From JALZKA01 sp963717635 (lineage in GTDB: Bacteria; Actinomycetota; Thermoleophilia; Solirubrobacterales; 70-9), in the NCBI GenBank assembly GCA_963717635.1, contig OY970347.1, forward strand, positions 2,046,001 to 2,110,000: DNA of 64,000 nucleotides, read 5' to 3'. Position 1 is the stretch's first letter. Every line of letters begins with the position of its first letter. The translations under genes were made by a program, and so were the position numbers. The notes below the pieces were generated by a model. That model saw nothing but the letters and a program-made list of their open reading frames with translations, had not been told where the DNA came from and searched no databases. This document shows positions 42,589-50,268 of the stretch, piece after piece.

Positions 42589-42653
42589 TGGGATTTGAAC
42601 CCACGACCTCCGGGTTATGAGCCCGGCGAGCTACCTGACTGCTCCACCCCGCG
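42580..42653 (-). tRNA. Initiator tRNA-fMet (anticodon CAU)
   Basis: 74 nt without encoded CCA. The start CGCGGGGTGGAGCAG, the anticodon loop CTCATAA flanked by three G-C pairs, and the T arm GTGGG-TTCAAAT-CCCAC are those of initiator tRNA. The first acceptor pair is C1-U72, an unpaired end as needed for formylation. It is the apparent integration target of the neighbouring element. Confidence 0.95.
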
Positions 42654-42793
42654 GCGTAGGCGAAACGTTAGCAACCGTCGGCAGGCATGGGAAGCCAGGC
42701 GGCGTTACCCGGCCGCGCGGCCATCGGGTAAGCCGCAGCGGGCGCCGTCGCTAGCCTGACCGTTCGCTCTGACCCCGACAGAAAGGACATGGG

Positions 42794-43522
42794 TTGTCCG
42801 ACCAGCCGATCGTCTCCGCCCAGAACCTCCAGCGCGTGTTTGGCGAAGGGGACGCCGCGGTGACCGCCCTCGACGGGGTCAGCGTCGACTTCCCCACCTC
42901 GCGCTTCACCGCGATCATGGGCCCGTCCGGCTCGGGAAAGTCCACGCTGATGCACTGTCTCGCCGGCCTCGACCGCCCCACCTCGGGCGCGGTGGTGATC
43001 GACGGGACCGACCTGAGCGGGCTCGACGACGGCGAGCTGACCACGCTGCGGCGCGACAAGGTCGGCTTCGTGTTCCAGTTCTTCAACCTGCTGCCGGTGC
43101 TGAGCGCGCGCGAGAACATCCTGCTGCCGCTCAAGCTCGCCGGCCGCGATCCCGACCAGGATCGCCTGCGCCGTCTGATCGAGGCCGTCGACCTCGGCGA
43201 CCGGCTGGAGCACCGGCCCTCGGAACTGTCCGGCGGCCAGCAGCAGCGAGTCGCGATCGCCCGGGCGCTGGCGTCGAAGCCGGCCGTGGTCTTCGCCGAT
43301 GAGCCGACCGGCAACCTCGACTCGCGCTCCTCGGAAGAGGTGCTGGCGCTGTTGCGCCAGGCGGTCGACGAGTTCTCACAAACGGTCGTGATGGTCACCC
43401 ACGACGCGAACGCAGCCGCGGTGGCCGACCGGGTGCTGGTGCTGGTCGACGGCAAGATCGTGCGTGACGAGGGCTCGCTGGAGGCCGAGGCGGTGCACGA
43501 CCTGATGAAGCAGGTGGCTTGA
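42794..43522 (+). CDS. ABC transporter ATP-binding protein (MacB/LolD type)
   Basis: A 242-residue ATPase. Walker A is G43-PSGSGKS-T51, the signature is LSGGQQQRVAIARAL, and Walker B is VVFADEPTGNLDS. The FQFFNLLPVLSARENILLPL stretch is typical of the LolD/MacB/FtsE class, whose partners are FtsX-fold permeases. The TTG start at 42794 has AAAGGA ~8 nt upstream. A permease gene follows after 4 bp, so the two form one exporter or mechanotransmission complex. Confidence 0.94.
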   Translation: MSDQPIVSAQNLQRVFGEGDAAVTALDGVSVDFPTSRFTAIMGPSGSGKSTLMHCLAGLDRPTSGAVVIDGTDLSGLDDGELTTLRRDKVGFVFQFFNLLPVLSARENILLPLKLAGRDPDQDRLRRLIEAVDLGDRLEHRPSELSGGQQQRVAIARALASKPAVVFADEPTGNLDSRSSEEVLALLRQAVDEFSQTVVMVTHDANAAAVADRVLVLVDGKIVRDEGSLEAEAVHDLMKQVA

Positions 43523-43526
43523 CCGC

Positions 43527-46082
43527 ATGACCCAGCTGGCGCTGCGCAGCCTCGCCGCCCGCAAGCTGCGGGCGGCCCTCACCTCGCTGTCGATCGTGCT
43601 CGGCGTGATGATGGTCGCCGGCACCTACATCCTCACGGACACGATCGACCGCTCGTTCGACCAGATCTTCACCCAGTCGAACGAGGGCGTCGACGCCGTC
43701 GTCACCGCGCGCGAGGAGATCGAGACCGACGACAGCACCGTGCCGGCGTTCGATGCGGAAGTACTCGGCGTCGTGCGCGAGACCGAGGGCGTGGCGGTAG
43801 CCGCCGGCGAGATCGGCGACCCGCAGGTGGCGATCATCGGCGCGGACGGCGAGGCGCGGGGCGGCAACGGGGCGCCCAGTTTCGGCTTCTCGAGCTCGGG
43901 GCCCGAGCGCTTCGATCCGCTGACCTACGTCGAGGGCGGAAAGCCCCGGGCCGACGACGAGATCGCGATCGACAGGGCAACCGCCGACGACGAGGGCTTC
44001 GGGATCGGCGACTCGGTCCGGATCGCGGCGAAGGAGGCGTCCCAGGAGTACACGGTCGTCGGGATCGCGACCCTCGGCGACGTCGACTCGTTCGGCGGCG
44101 CGACGATGGCGCTGTTCACGCTGCCGGAGGCCCAGCGGATCACCGGCAAGCAGGGCCAGTTCGACCAGATCTCGGTGGCGGCTGCCGACGGCGTGACGCC
44201 CGAGCGGCTGGCCGCCAACCTGGCGGCGGCCCTTCCCGACTCGGTCAAGGCCGAGACCGCGGCCGAGAACGTCGAAACCAACAAGGAGGACGTCGGTGAG
44301 ATCACCGGCTTCCTGAAGACGGCGTTCCTGATCTTCGGCGGCGTCTCGCTGTTCGTCGCGGCGTTCCTGATCTTCAACACGTTTTCGATCATCGTCGCCC
44401 AGCGCACGCGCGAGTTCGCGATGCTCCGGACCCTCGGCGCCAGCCGCCGCCAGATCGTCGCCTCGGTGACCCTGGAGGCGTTCGTGATGGGCCTCCTCGC
44501 CTCGGGTGTCGGTTTGGTCGCCGGCATCGGGTTCGCGCCCGGCGCCTCGGCGCTGCTGAAGGCGCTCGAGATCGACCTGCCCACTACGGGGACGGTGCTC
44601 GCGACGCGAACGATCGTCCTCGCGCTCCTGCTGGGCACGGTCTTGACGGTGGTCTCAGCGCTGCTGCCGGCGCTCCGGGCGACCCGGGTGCCTCCGATCA
44701 CGGGGCTCCGGGAGGGCGCCGTGCTCGAGACCTCGCAGGACCGGAGCCGGCGCACGGCCGCCGGCGTCGCCCTGACCGCGCTCGGCCTGCTGACGATGGC
44801 GCTCGGCCTGTTCGGGGCCCTCAGCCCCGGGGAGGTCTGGATCGGGCTCGGCGCCGGCCTGGTGTTCATCGGGGTCACCCTGCTGAGCCCGCGGCTTGTC
44901 ACGCCGATCGCGTCGCTGGTCGGCCGGCCGCTGGAGCGGCTGCGCGGCACCCCCGGCCAGATCGCGCGCGAGAACGCCGTTCGCAATCCAGGCCGCACGG
45001 CGACGACGGCCGCCGCCCTGATGATCGGGCTGGCGCTGGTGAGCTTCGTCTCGGTCTTCGCGGCGGGCCTGCGCGGCTCGATCGACGACGCGATCGACAA
45101 GACCTTCGCCGGCGACCTGATCCTCTCCCACACCGACGGCTTCTCCGACATCCCGGTCAAGGCCGAGGAGCGGATTCGCGACCTCGACGGGATCGAGGCG
45201 GTCTCGGCCTACCGGTACACGCAGAGCGAGGTCCTCGGAACCGGTGAGGACGGCTACATCAGCCTGGTTGATCCGGAGACGGCCGCCGACGTGCTGACCC
45301 TCGACTGGCGCGAGGGCAACCAGGAGCTGCTGAGCTCAATGGGACCGAACGACGCGGTCATCGACGAGAACTGGGGCGAGGACAACGGCTTCGGGGTGGG
45401 CGACGAGTTCGAGGCCAAGACCGCCTCGGGCGAGGTCATCCCCTACGCCGTGACGGGCACCTTCAAGGACGCGACCGACTTCATCGGCAACTACGCGGCC
45501 TCATCCGCCAACGCCGAGGCCTACGGCGAGGGCACGAACGCGACCAACGTGTTCGTCAACCTCGCCGATGACGCCGACCCGGCCGCCGTGCGGGCGGAGA
45601 TGGACGAGGTCCTGGGGGCCGACTTCCCAACCGTGCAGACCCAGGACCAGGACGAGCTCAAGGACTCGATCGCCGAGGAGCTCAACGCCCTGCTCGGGAT
45701 CGTCTACGCGCTGCTGCTGCTGACGGTCATCGTCTCGCTGTTCGGAATCGTCAACACGCTCGCCCTCTCGATTCACGAGCGCACCCGGGAGCTTGGACTC
45801 CTGCGCGCGGTTGGCACCTCGCGCAGCCAGGTGCGGCGGATGGTCCGCTACGAGGCCGTGATCACGGCGCTGATCGGAGCCGTGCTGGGTGCGATCCTCG
45901 GCGTCGTCTTCGCCGTCTTGGTCAGCCGGCCGCTCGCCGACGAGGGCTTCACCCTCTCGATCCCGGTCGGGACGCTGATCGTGATGCTGTTCCTGGCGAT
46001 GCTGGCCGGCGTCGTCGCGGCGATTGGGCCCGCGCGCCGTGCCTCGCGGCTCGACGTGCTCGAGGCCCTTGCCTACGAGTGA
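43527..46082 (+). CDS. FtsX-like/MacB-type ABC permease with two FtsX domains
   Basis: An 851-residue permease. The N-terminal helix (LRAALTSLSIVLGVMMVAGT) is followed by a large extracytoplasmic MacB_PCD domain (~45-240). The first FtsX domain is at ~260-390, a second extracytoplasmic domain sits at ~515-710, and the second FtsX domain is at ~725-850 (MLRTLGASRRQI and LLRAVGTSRSQVRRM are the matching cytoplasmic signatures). It partners the ATPase encoded just upstream. Such actinobacterial systems export lipids or peptides or transmit force to cell-wall enzymes; the cargo here is unknown. Confidence 0.94.
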   Translation: MTQLALRSLAARKLRAALTSLSIVLGVMMVAGTYILTDTIDRSFDQIFTQSNEGVDAVVTAREEIETDDSTVPAFDAEVLGVVRETEGVAVAAGEIGDPQVAIIGADGEARGGNGAPSFGFSSSGPERFDPLTYVEGGKPRADDEIAIDRATADDEGFGIGDSVRIAAKEASQEYTVVGIATLGDVDSFGGATMALFTLPEAQRITGKQGQFDQISVAAADGVTPERLAANLAAALPDSVKAETAAENVETNKEDVGEITGFLKTAFLIFGGVSLFVAAFLIFNTFSIIVAQRTREFAMLRTLGASRRQIVASVTLEAFVMGLLASGVGLVAGIGFAPGASALLKALEIDLPTTGTVLATRTIVLALLLGTVLTVVSALLPALRATRVPPITGLREGAVLETSQDRSRRTAAGVALTALGLLTMALGLFGALSPGEVWIGLGAGLVFIGVTLLSPRLVTPIASLVGRPLERLRGTPGQIARENAVRNPGRTATTAAALMIGLALVSFVSVFAAGLRGSIDDAIDKTFAGDLILSHTDGFSDIPVKAEERIRDLDGIEAVSAYRYTQSEVLGTGEDGYISLVDPETAADVLTLDWREGNQELLSSMGPNDAVIDENWGEDNGFGVGDEFEAKTASGEVIPYAVTGTFKDATDFIGNYAASSANAEAYGEGTNATNVFVNLADDADPAAVRAEMDEVLGADFPTVQTQDQDELKDSIAEELNALLGIVYALLLLTVIVSLFGIVNTLALSIHERTRELGLLRAVGTSRSQVRRMVRYEAVITALIGAVLGAILGVVFAVLVSRPLADEGFTLSIPVGTLIVMLFLAMLAGVVAAIGPARRASRLDVLEALAYE

Positions 46083-46086
46083 GAAA

Positions 46087-46092
46087 TAGTCT
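46087..46092 (+). promoter_or_regulatory. -10 element for the ppx gene
   Basis: TAGTCT, 7 nt before ATG 46100; leaderless spacing. Confidence 0.5.
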
Positions 46093-46099
46093 CCGCGCG

Positions 46100-47020
46100 A
46101 TGCGCGTCGCGGTGATCGACATGGGGACCAACTCGACCCGGCTGCTGGTCGCAGACGTCGAGGACGGGAGCATCTCCGAGCTCGATCGCCGCTCGACCGT
46201 GACCCGCCTCGGACGCGGGGTCGACACCTCGCGCCAACTGGCCACCGAGGCGATCGAGGAGGTCTGCGACACCGTCGCCGGATACGTCGCCCGCTACCAG
46301 GAGCTCGAGGCGGAGCACGTGGTTGCGATCGCGACCTCAGCCGTGCGCGACGCCGAGAACAGCGGTGCGTTCACGGGCGAGCTGCGCGAGCGCTTCGCGC
46401 TCGACGCCCGCGTGCTCACCGGCGACGACGAGGCCCGCCTGACCTATTGGGGCGCGATCCACGATCGTTCAGCGGCCGACGAGACCCTGGTCGTCGACAT
46501 CGGCGGCGGCTCGACCGAGCTGGTGATCGGGCGTGGACACGAGGTCTCCTTCCATGCCTCGCTCGACGCCGGCACCGTCCGCCACACCGAGCGCCACGTC
46601 CAGCACGATCCGGCGGAGGCGACGGAGCTGGAGGATCTGGCCAACGACGTCCAGCACCTGCTCGACCAGGCGCTGGCCGGCTCCGACTTCGCCCACGCGG
46701 AAGCCGGAATCGGCGTGGCCGGGACGCCGACGTCGTTGGCGGCGATCGACCAGGCCCTCGACCCGTATGACCCGGAGCTCGTCCACGGCTACCGGCTGCC
46801 ACTCGACTCGATCCAGCGCATGTATTCGCAGCTCGCGGCGAAGACGCTGGAGGAGCGCCTTGCCGTCACCGGCCTCCATGCGGGGCGGGCCCCGACGATC
46901 GTCGCCGGGGTCGTGCTCCTGATCCAGGTGATGCGCGCCTTCGGCCTGAGCGAGATCGAGGTCTCCGAGCACGACATCCTCTATGGCGCCGCGCTCGAGG
47001 CGGCGGGCGCACCCGAGTGA
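46100..47020 (+). CDS. ppx: Exopolyphosphatase / pppGpp phosphohydrolase (Ppx/GppA family)
   Basis: A 306-residue ASKHA-fold phosphatase that degrades inorganic polyphosphate or pppGpp. The two phosphate loops are AVIDMGTNSTRLLV (residues ~4-17) and LVVDIGGGSTELVIG (~136-150). The short length, without the C-terminal HD-like domain of E. coli Ppx, matches actinobacterial Ppx proteins. ATG 46100 is favoured over an upstream start because TAGTCT is 7 nt away. It lies 17 bp after the permease gene but has its own apparent promoter. Confidence 0.92.
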   Translation: MRVAVIDMGTNSTRLLVADVEDGSISELDRRSTVTRLGRGVDTSRQLATEAIEEVCDTVAGYVARYQELEAEHVVAIATSAVRDAENSGAFTGELRERFALDARVLTGDDEARLTYWGAIHDRSAADETLVVDIGGGSTELVIGRGHEVSFHASLDAGTVRHTERHVQHDPAEATELEDLANDVQHLLDQALAGSDFAHAEAGIGVAGTPTSLAAIDQALDPYDPELVHGYRLPLDSIQRMYSQLAAKTLEERLAVTGLHAGRAPTIVAGVVLLIQVMRAFGLSEIEVSEHDILYGAALEAAGAPE

Positions 47021-47148
47021 TCCCGTAGACTGCGCGCCTGAATCGGGCGGCAGGCCCGATCGAAAACTCAGGGGCCGTGACGCCGGGGGGCGCAACTTCG
47101 CGGGACTGGCTCCGCTTGAAGCGCCGCGGGCGCAGGAAGGGAGTTCAC

Positions 47149-47676
47149 GTGCAGGCATTTTCATTCAGGGGGCTCGCGGTTGGGCTGCTCGCGGCCGGCG
47201 CGATCGGCGTCGCTGCGGTCGGCTTCGCCGGCAGCGCCTCGGCCGACCCGGAGCGCGCCGCAGGCAGCGGCGACGCGACGGTCACGATCAAGCTCGACAA
47301 TGGGAATCCGCGCTTCGACGGACCGGACGCGATCGCGCGCGGCCAGAAGCTCAAGATCGTCAACGACACCAAGCCGCGTCAGATCGGCCCGCACACGTTC
47401 ACCCTGGTCAAGAAGGGCCCGAAGCCGGAGGACCGGATCCTCGAGGCACACGAGATCGGCCCGCCGCCGGACTTCCGGGTCGGCAAGCGCGTGGTCGACA
47501 CCGGCCGCAACGGCTGGGACCGCCCGTTCACCAAGAACCACGACGGCGACTCCTGGTTCACCGGGAAGCGCCACCAGGCTCACGCTCGCAAGGTGAAGGC
47601 CGACGTCGGCAGGACGGTTCGTTACTTCTGCCTCGTGCACCCGTTCATGAAGGGCAAGTTCGAGGTCACGGACTGA
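47149..47676 (+). CDS. Secreted blue copper (cupredoxin-like) protein
   Basis: A 175-residue exported protein. The signal peptide (GLAVGLLAAGAIGVAAVGFA) is followed by a beta-sandwich. Copper ligands are probably His in GPHTFTL and the Cys, His and Met of YFCLVHPFMKG, the C-x2-H-x2-M pattern of type 1 sites. It should carry electrons outside the membrane. The start is GTG 47149 with GGAAGGGAG ~6 nt upstream. Its stop overlaps the multicopper oxidase start, so it is a likely redox partner of that enzyme (inference from coupling). Confidence 0.85.
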   Translation: MQAFSFRGLAVGLLAAGAIGVAAVGFAGSASADPERAAGSGDATVTIKLDNGNPRFDGPDAIARGQKLKIVNDTKPRQIGPHTFTLVKKGPKPEDRILEAHEIGPPPDFRVGKRVVDTGRNGWDRPFTKNHDGDSWFTGKRHQAHARKVKADVGRTVRYFCLVHPFMKGKFEVTD

Positions 47677-49274
47677 CCGACCCCGCGACAGGACCGGCCG
47701 GCGAGCGGCGTTTTCGCCGCCGCCGGCTTGTCGCGGGCGCCGCCGCCGCCGCAGCCACGCTCGCGATGCCGGCGTGGCTGCGGCCCGGTGGCGACACCGG
47801 CCTGTCGCTCGCGGCCGGAGCAAGGAGGCGGAAGTTCCGCCGCCGGCTACGGATCCCGCGGGAGCTGACCGGCTCCGAGCTCGAGATCCCGATCGTCTCG
47901 AAGCGGCTCCAGATCCTGCCCGGGCGCAAGACGAGGATGTGGACCTTCGGGGGGACGTTTCCGGGACCGACTATCCGCAGCACCGCGGGCGTCGCGACGA
48001 ACGTCGACTTCACCCACCGCCTACCGCGCAAGGCGGGCAAGCTGAGCGTCCATCTCCACGGCGGCCACACGCCGGCGGCCGACGATGGCCGGCCCGGGGG
48101 CCCGGCCGGCGGGCGGACCGCGTTCTTCTGCGATTTCGACCCGGAGCTCTCGGGGTCGAACGGCGCGAACCTGATCGCGCCGGGTCAGACCCGGGCATAT
48201 TCCTACCCCGGCGTCGAGGACGGCGGCCCCGAGCGTGGCGCATTCCAGTGGTACCACGACCACCGCTGCGGGCGCTCGGCGCGCAACATCTGGCGCGGGC
48301 TGGCTGGTATGTGGATCGTGGACGAGCCGGACGTGGAGGGACCGCTCAACCTGCCGACCGGCGCCCGCGACATCCCGCTAATGGTCACCGACCGGGCGTT
48401 CAACGGCCGCAACCAGCTCGCCGACCCCTTCGACCGGCCCGACAAGGTCCCATTCGACCAGGTGACCGGTAACCGCATTCTCGTGAACGGCGCGCTCACC
48501 CCGCACGCAAAGGTGCCCGCACTGCGCCATCGGCTGCGACTGGTGAACGCCTCGAGCTTCCGTTCCTACAACCTCTACTTCGAAGGCGGCCTCGAGATGC
48601 TCCAGATCGCCACCGAGTCGGGGCTCATGCCCGCGGCGCTCAAGCGGCGGAAAATCCTGCTGGGACCCGGGGAGCGCGTCGAGGTAGTCGTCGACTTCGC
48701 GAAGCTGCGCGGGAGGCGCGTGCGACTCCGCAGCGGCCGCCGTGAAGGCGCGAGGAAGCTGGGGTCAAAGCCTTTTGTGGGCGACCTGATGCAGTTTCGC
48801 GTCGGGTCGGGGGCGCCAGTGGACGCGACCTCCCCACTCGCTCATTCGCAGCCGCTGCGCGATCTGCCGGACTGGGTCGACGATGCGCCGGCGGCGCATA
48901 GCCACACATGGAGGATCGAAGTCGGAAAGGGCTTCAACCCGCGCTGGCTGATCAACGGCAAGACGTTCGATCCCGACTATGCCGACGTGACCGCTGAGCT
49001 CGGCGAGGTCGTGACCTGGCGGCTGAAGAACGTAACCGCCGTCGCCCACCTGATGCACCTGCACCACACCGATTGGTACATGCTCAGGCGGAACGGCGAG
49101 ACTCCACCCGCGCACGAGCGCTGCCTGAAGGAGACGTTCTTCCTGGACCCCGGGGACGACATCGTCGTCGCCGGCAAGATCAGCGACTACACGGGCAAGT
49201 ACGTGGTCCACTGCCACATGCTCGACCACGAGGACCACGGGCTGATGTCGCAGTTCGAGGTCGTCGAGCCGTAG
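47673..49274 (+). CDS. Tat-exported multicopper oxidase, probable CTG start
   Basis: A 533-residue oxidase that takes electrons from substrate at a type 1 copper and reduces O2 to water at a trinuclear cluster. All four copper motifs are present: HLHGGH, WYHDHRCG, HLMHLHH and HCHMLDHEDHG. The N-terminus RRFRRRRLVAGAAAAAATLA is a twin-arginine signal. No ATG, GTG or TTG precedes the signal in frame; CTG 47673 overlaps the preceding TGA (CTGA) in the manner of the coupled ATGA/GTGA pairs elsewhere in the window. Candidate substrates are metal ions or phenolics. Confidence 0.9.
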   Translation: MTDPATGPAGERRFRRRRLVAGAAAAAATLAMPAWLRPGGDTGLSLAAGARRRKFRRRLRIPRELTGSELEIPIVSKRLQILPGRKTRMWTFGGTFPGPTIRSTAGVATNVDFTHRLPRKAGKLSVHLHGGHTPAADDGRPGGPAGGRTAFFCDFDPELSGSNGANLIAPGQTRAYSYPGVEDGGPERGAFQWYHDHRCGRSARNIWRGLAGMWIVDEPDVEGPLNLPTGARDIPLMVTDRAFNGRNQLADPFDRPDKVPFDQVTGNRILVNGALTPHAKVPALRHRLRLVNASSFRSYNLYFEGGLEMLQIATESGLMPAALKRRKILLGPGERVEVVVDFAKLRGRRVRLRSGRREGARKLGSKPFVGDLMQFRVGSGAPVDATSPLAHSQPLRDLPDWVDDAPAAHSHTWRIEVGKGFNPRWLINGKTFDPDYADVTAELGEVVTWRLKNVTAVAHLMHLHHTDWYMLRRNGETPPAHERCLKETFFLDPGDDIVVAGKISDYTGKYVVHCHMLDHEDHGLMSQFEVVEP

Positions 49275-49288
49275 TACCCGGTGAGGGC

Positions 49289-49744
49289 CTAGAGCTCGAG
49301 CTCGTATTCGAGAAACGACTCCGACGTGCCGCCGACCCGTTCGTAGACCCCCCGCGCCCGGCGGTTGTCCGGGGCCGTGAGCCAGCTCATGACCGGCGCC
49401 CCGCCCTCCTTGCCGAGCGCCGCACTCGCTGCAATCAGGGAATCGGCGTGGCCCTCGCCGCGCGACTGTTCGCGCACGAAGAGGTCGTCGAGGAAGACGA
49501 TCCGGGCGCCGCGCAGGCTCGACCACTTCCAGCAGCAGGCCGCGAAGCCGACGACCTCGTCGCCGTCCTCGGCGGCCAGCAGGAACGCCTGGTCGTTGGG
49601 CAGCTCGATCGCCGCGCGGATCATCTCCTCCAGGCCGGCATCGGTGGGGTTGGCGTCGTAGAAGTCGCAGTAGGCCCGGAACAACGGCAGCAGATCCGGG
49701 ACGTCGTCGGGCGTTGCATGGCGGATGGCGATGCGCCCAGTCAA
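49289..49744 (-). CDS. GNAT family N-acetyltransferase
   Basis: A ~151-residue acetyl-CoA-dependent transferase. The core has IRHATPDDVPDLLPLFRAY, then VFLDDLFVREQSRGEGHADS (acetyl-CoA loop, R/Q-x-x-G-x-G/A variant) and APDNRRARGVYERVGG. TTG 49744 is chosen because the upstream in-frame codons cross the terminator hairpin of the neighbouring gene; ATG 49804 would add 20 residues encoded by that hairpin. Substrate not evident. Confidence 0.85.
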   Translation of the reverse strand: MTGRIAIRHATPDDVPDLLPLFRAYCDFYDANPTDAGLEEMIRAAIELPNDQAFLLAAEDGDEVVGFAACCWKWSSLRGARIVFLDDLFVREQSRGEGHADSLIAASAALGKEGGAPVMSWLTAPDNRRARGVYERVGGTSESFLEYELEL

Positions 49745-49750
49745 GCAAAC

Positions 49751-49781
49751 GGCCCCCGCCGACGCCGAGCCGGCGGGGGCC
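49751..49781 (-). terminator. Terminator after the cysteine-repeat protein gene
   Basis: An ~11-bp GC stem (GGCCCCCGCCG / CGGCGGGGGCC) read on the minus strand and followed by GTTTGCTT. Confidence 0.75.
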
Positions 49782-49807
49782 GAAACGTCAGACGGTTCGA
49801 TCAACGC

Positions 49808-50197
49808 TCAGACGGCGGCAGGCTCCTCGTCATCCTTGACCTTGCCGGAAACGCACTTCCCGAAGGCGTTGCGCTTGTTGCCGTTCGTGCCGTGGGTCTC
49901 CTGGAACAGCGCCGGGTCGGCCGCGCGCTCGGCACGGCACTCCTTGGCGGCGTTCTTGAACTCGGCCGGCGTCGTCTCCGACATCTCGACCGGCTCACCC
50001 TTGATGCATTTACGCATCGCGTGCTTACCGAAGGTCGCCTTGAAGGCAGCCCGGTCAGCCTTCTTCAGCTTGGCGCATTCCTTTGCGATTGCGCTCTTGC
50101 CGCCGTTCGGGGTTCCGCCCCGGTCGGCCGTTGCCGCCGGAGCGGCGATCGCCGCAATGCCGAGACAGACGGATACGAAGGTGATCGCTCTTCTCAT
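49808..50197 (-). CDS. Small secreted protein with tandem Cys-x(~30)-Cys repeats
   Basis: A 129-residue exported protein. After a signal peptide (FVSVCLGIAAIAAPAATA) come two related modules: AKECAKLKKADRAAFKATFG...RKC and AKECRAERAADPALFQETHG...GKC. Each has a Cys near its start and another about 30 residues later, with an F-x-x-x-(F/H)-G centre, so a helical hairpin closed by a disulfide is likely. Similar proteins recur in Thermoleophilia, function unknown. AAGGAGAA lies ~8 nt before ATG 50197. It lies directly downstream of an ECF sigma gene on the same strand. Confidence 0.8.
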   Translation of the reverse strand: MRRAITFVSVCLGIAAIAAPAATADRGGTPNGGKSAIAKECAKLKKADRAAFKATFGKHAMRKCIKGEPVEMSETTPAEFKNAAKECRAERAADPALFQETHGTNGNKRNAFGKCVSGKVKDDEEPAAV

Positions 50198-50221
50198 CGG
50201 AATTTCTCCTTGATAGGTGAC

Positions 50222-50268
50222 GAGTCAGTCCCTGACTCAACGCAGGCCCAGACCTGATGTCAGGGACT
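50222..50268. promoter_or_regulatory. Nested inverted repeats between the ECF gene and the Cys-repeat gene
   Basis: GAGTCAG-TCC-CTGACTC (50222-50238) is a perfect 7-bp inverted repeat. AGTCCCTGAC (50227-50236) also pairs perfectly with GTCAGGGACT (50259-50268) across 22 nt. The two structures are mutually exclusive. They lie at the end of the ECF gene and 25-70 nt before the next gene on the same strand, so they could be an attenuator or operator. Confidence 0.5.

Larger units (their letters stand above)
41274..42620 (+). pseudogene. Serine recombinase (integrase) lacking its catalytic domain
   Basis: 448 codons. It starts within the end of the resolvase catalytic domain (MQQLWDEFERNRLSRETKRG), then has the recombinase domain (GGRAPYGYRR, PVYTGRIVWN), a zinc-ribbon region (MVRCCAGHQPLSM, HHYYSCAYN) and a coiled coil. 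The ~130 N-terminal residues holding the nucleophilic Ser and Arg cluster are missing; the break is at ~41265, where an inverted gene begins. Large serine integrases need that domain, so it should be inactive. The last codons run into tRNA-fMet on the other strand (GVGFEPTTSGL). Confidence 0.85.

Noticed and set aside
42580..42620. Recombinase C-terminus GVGFEPTTSGL as real protein sequence
   Set aside because: These codons are the reverse complement of the tRNA-fMet 3' half; the peptide is a well-known by-product of reading through a tRNA gene.
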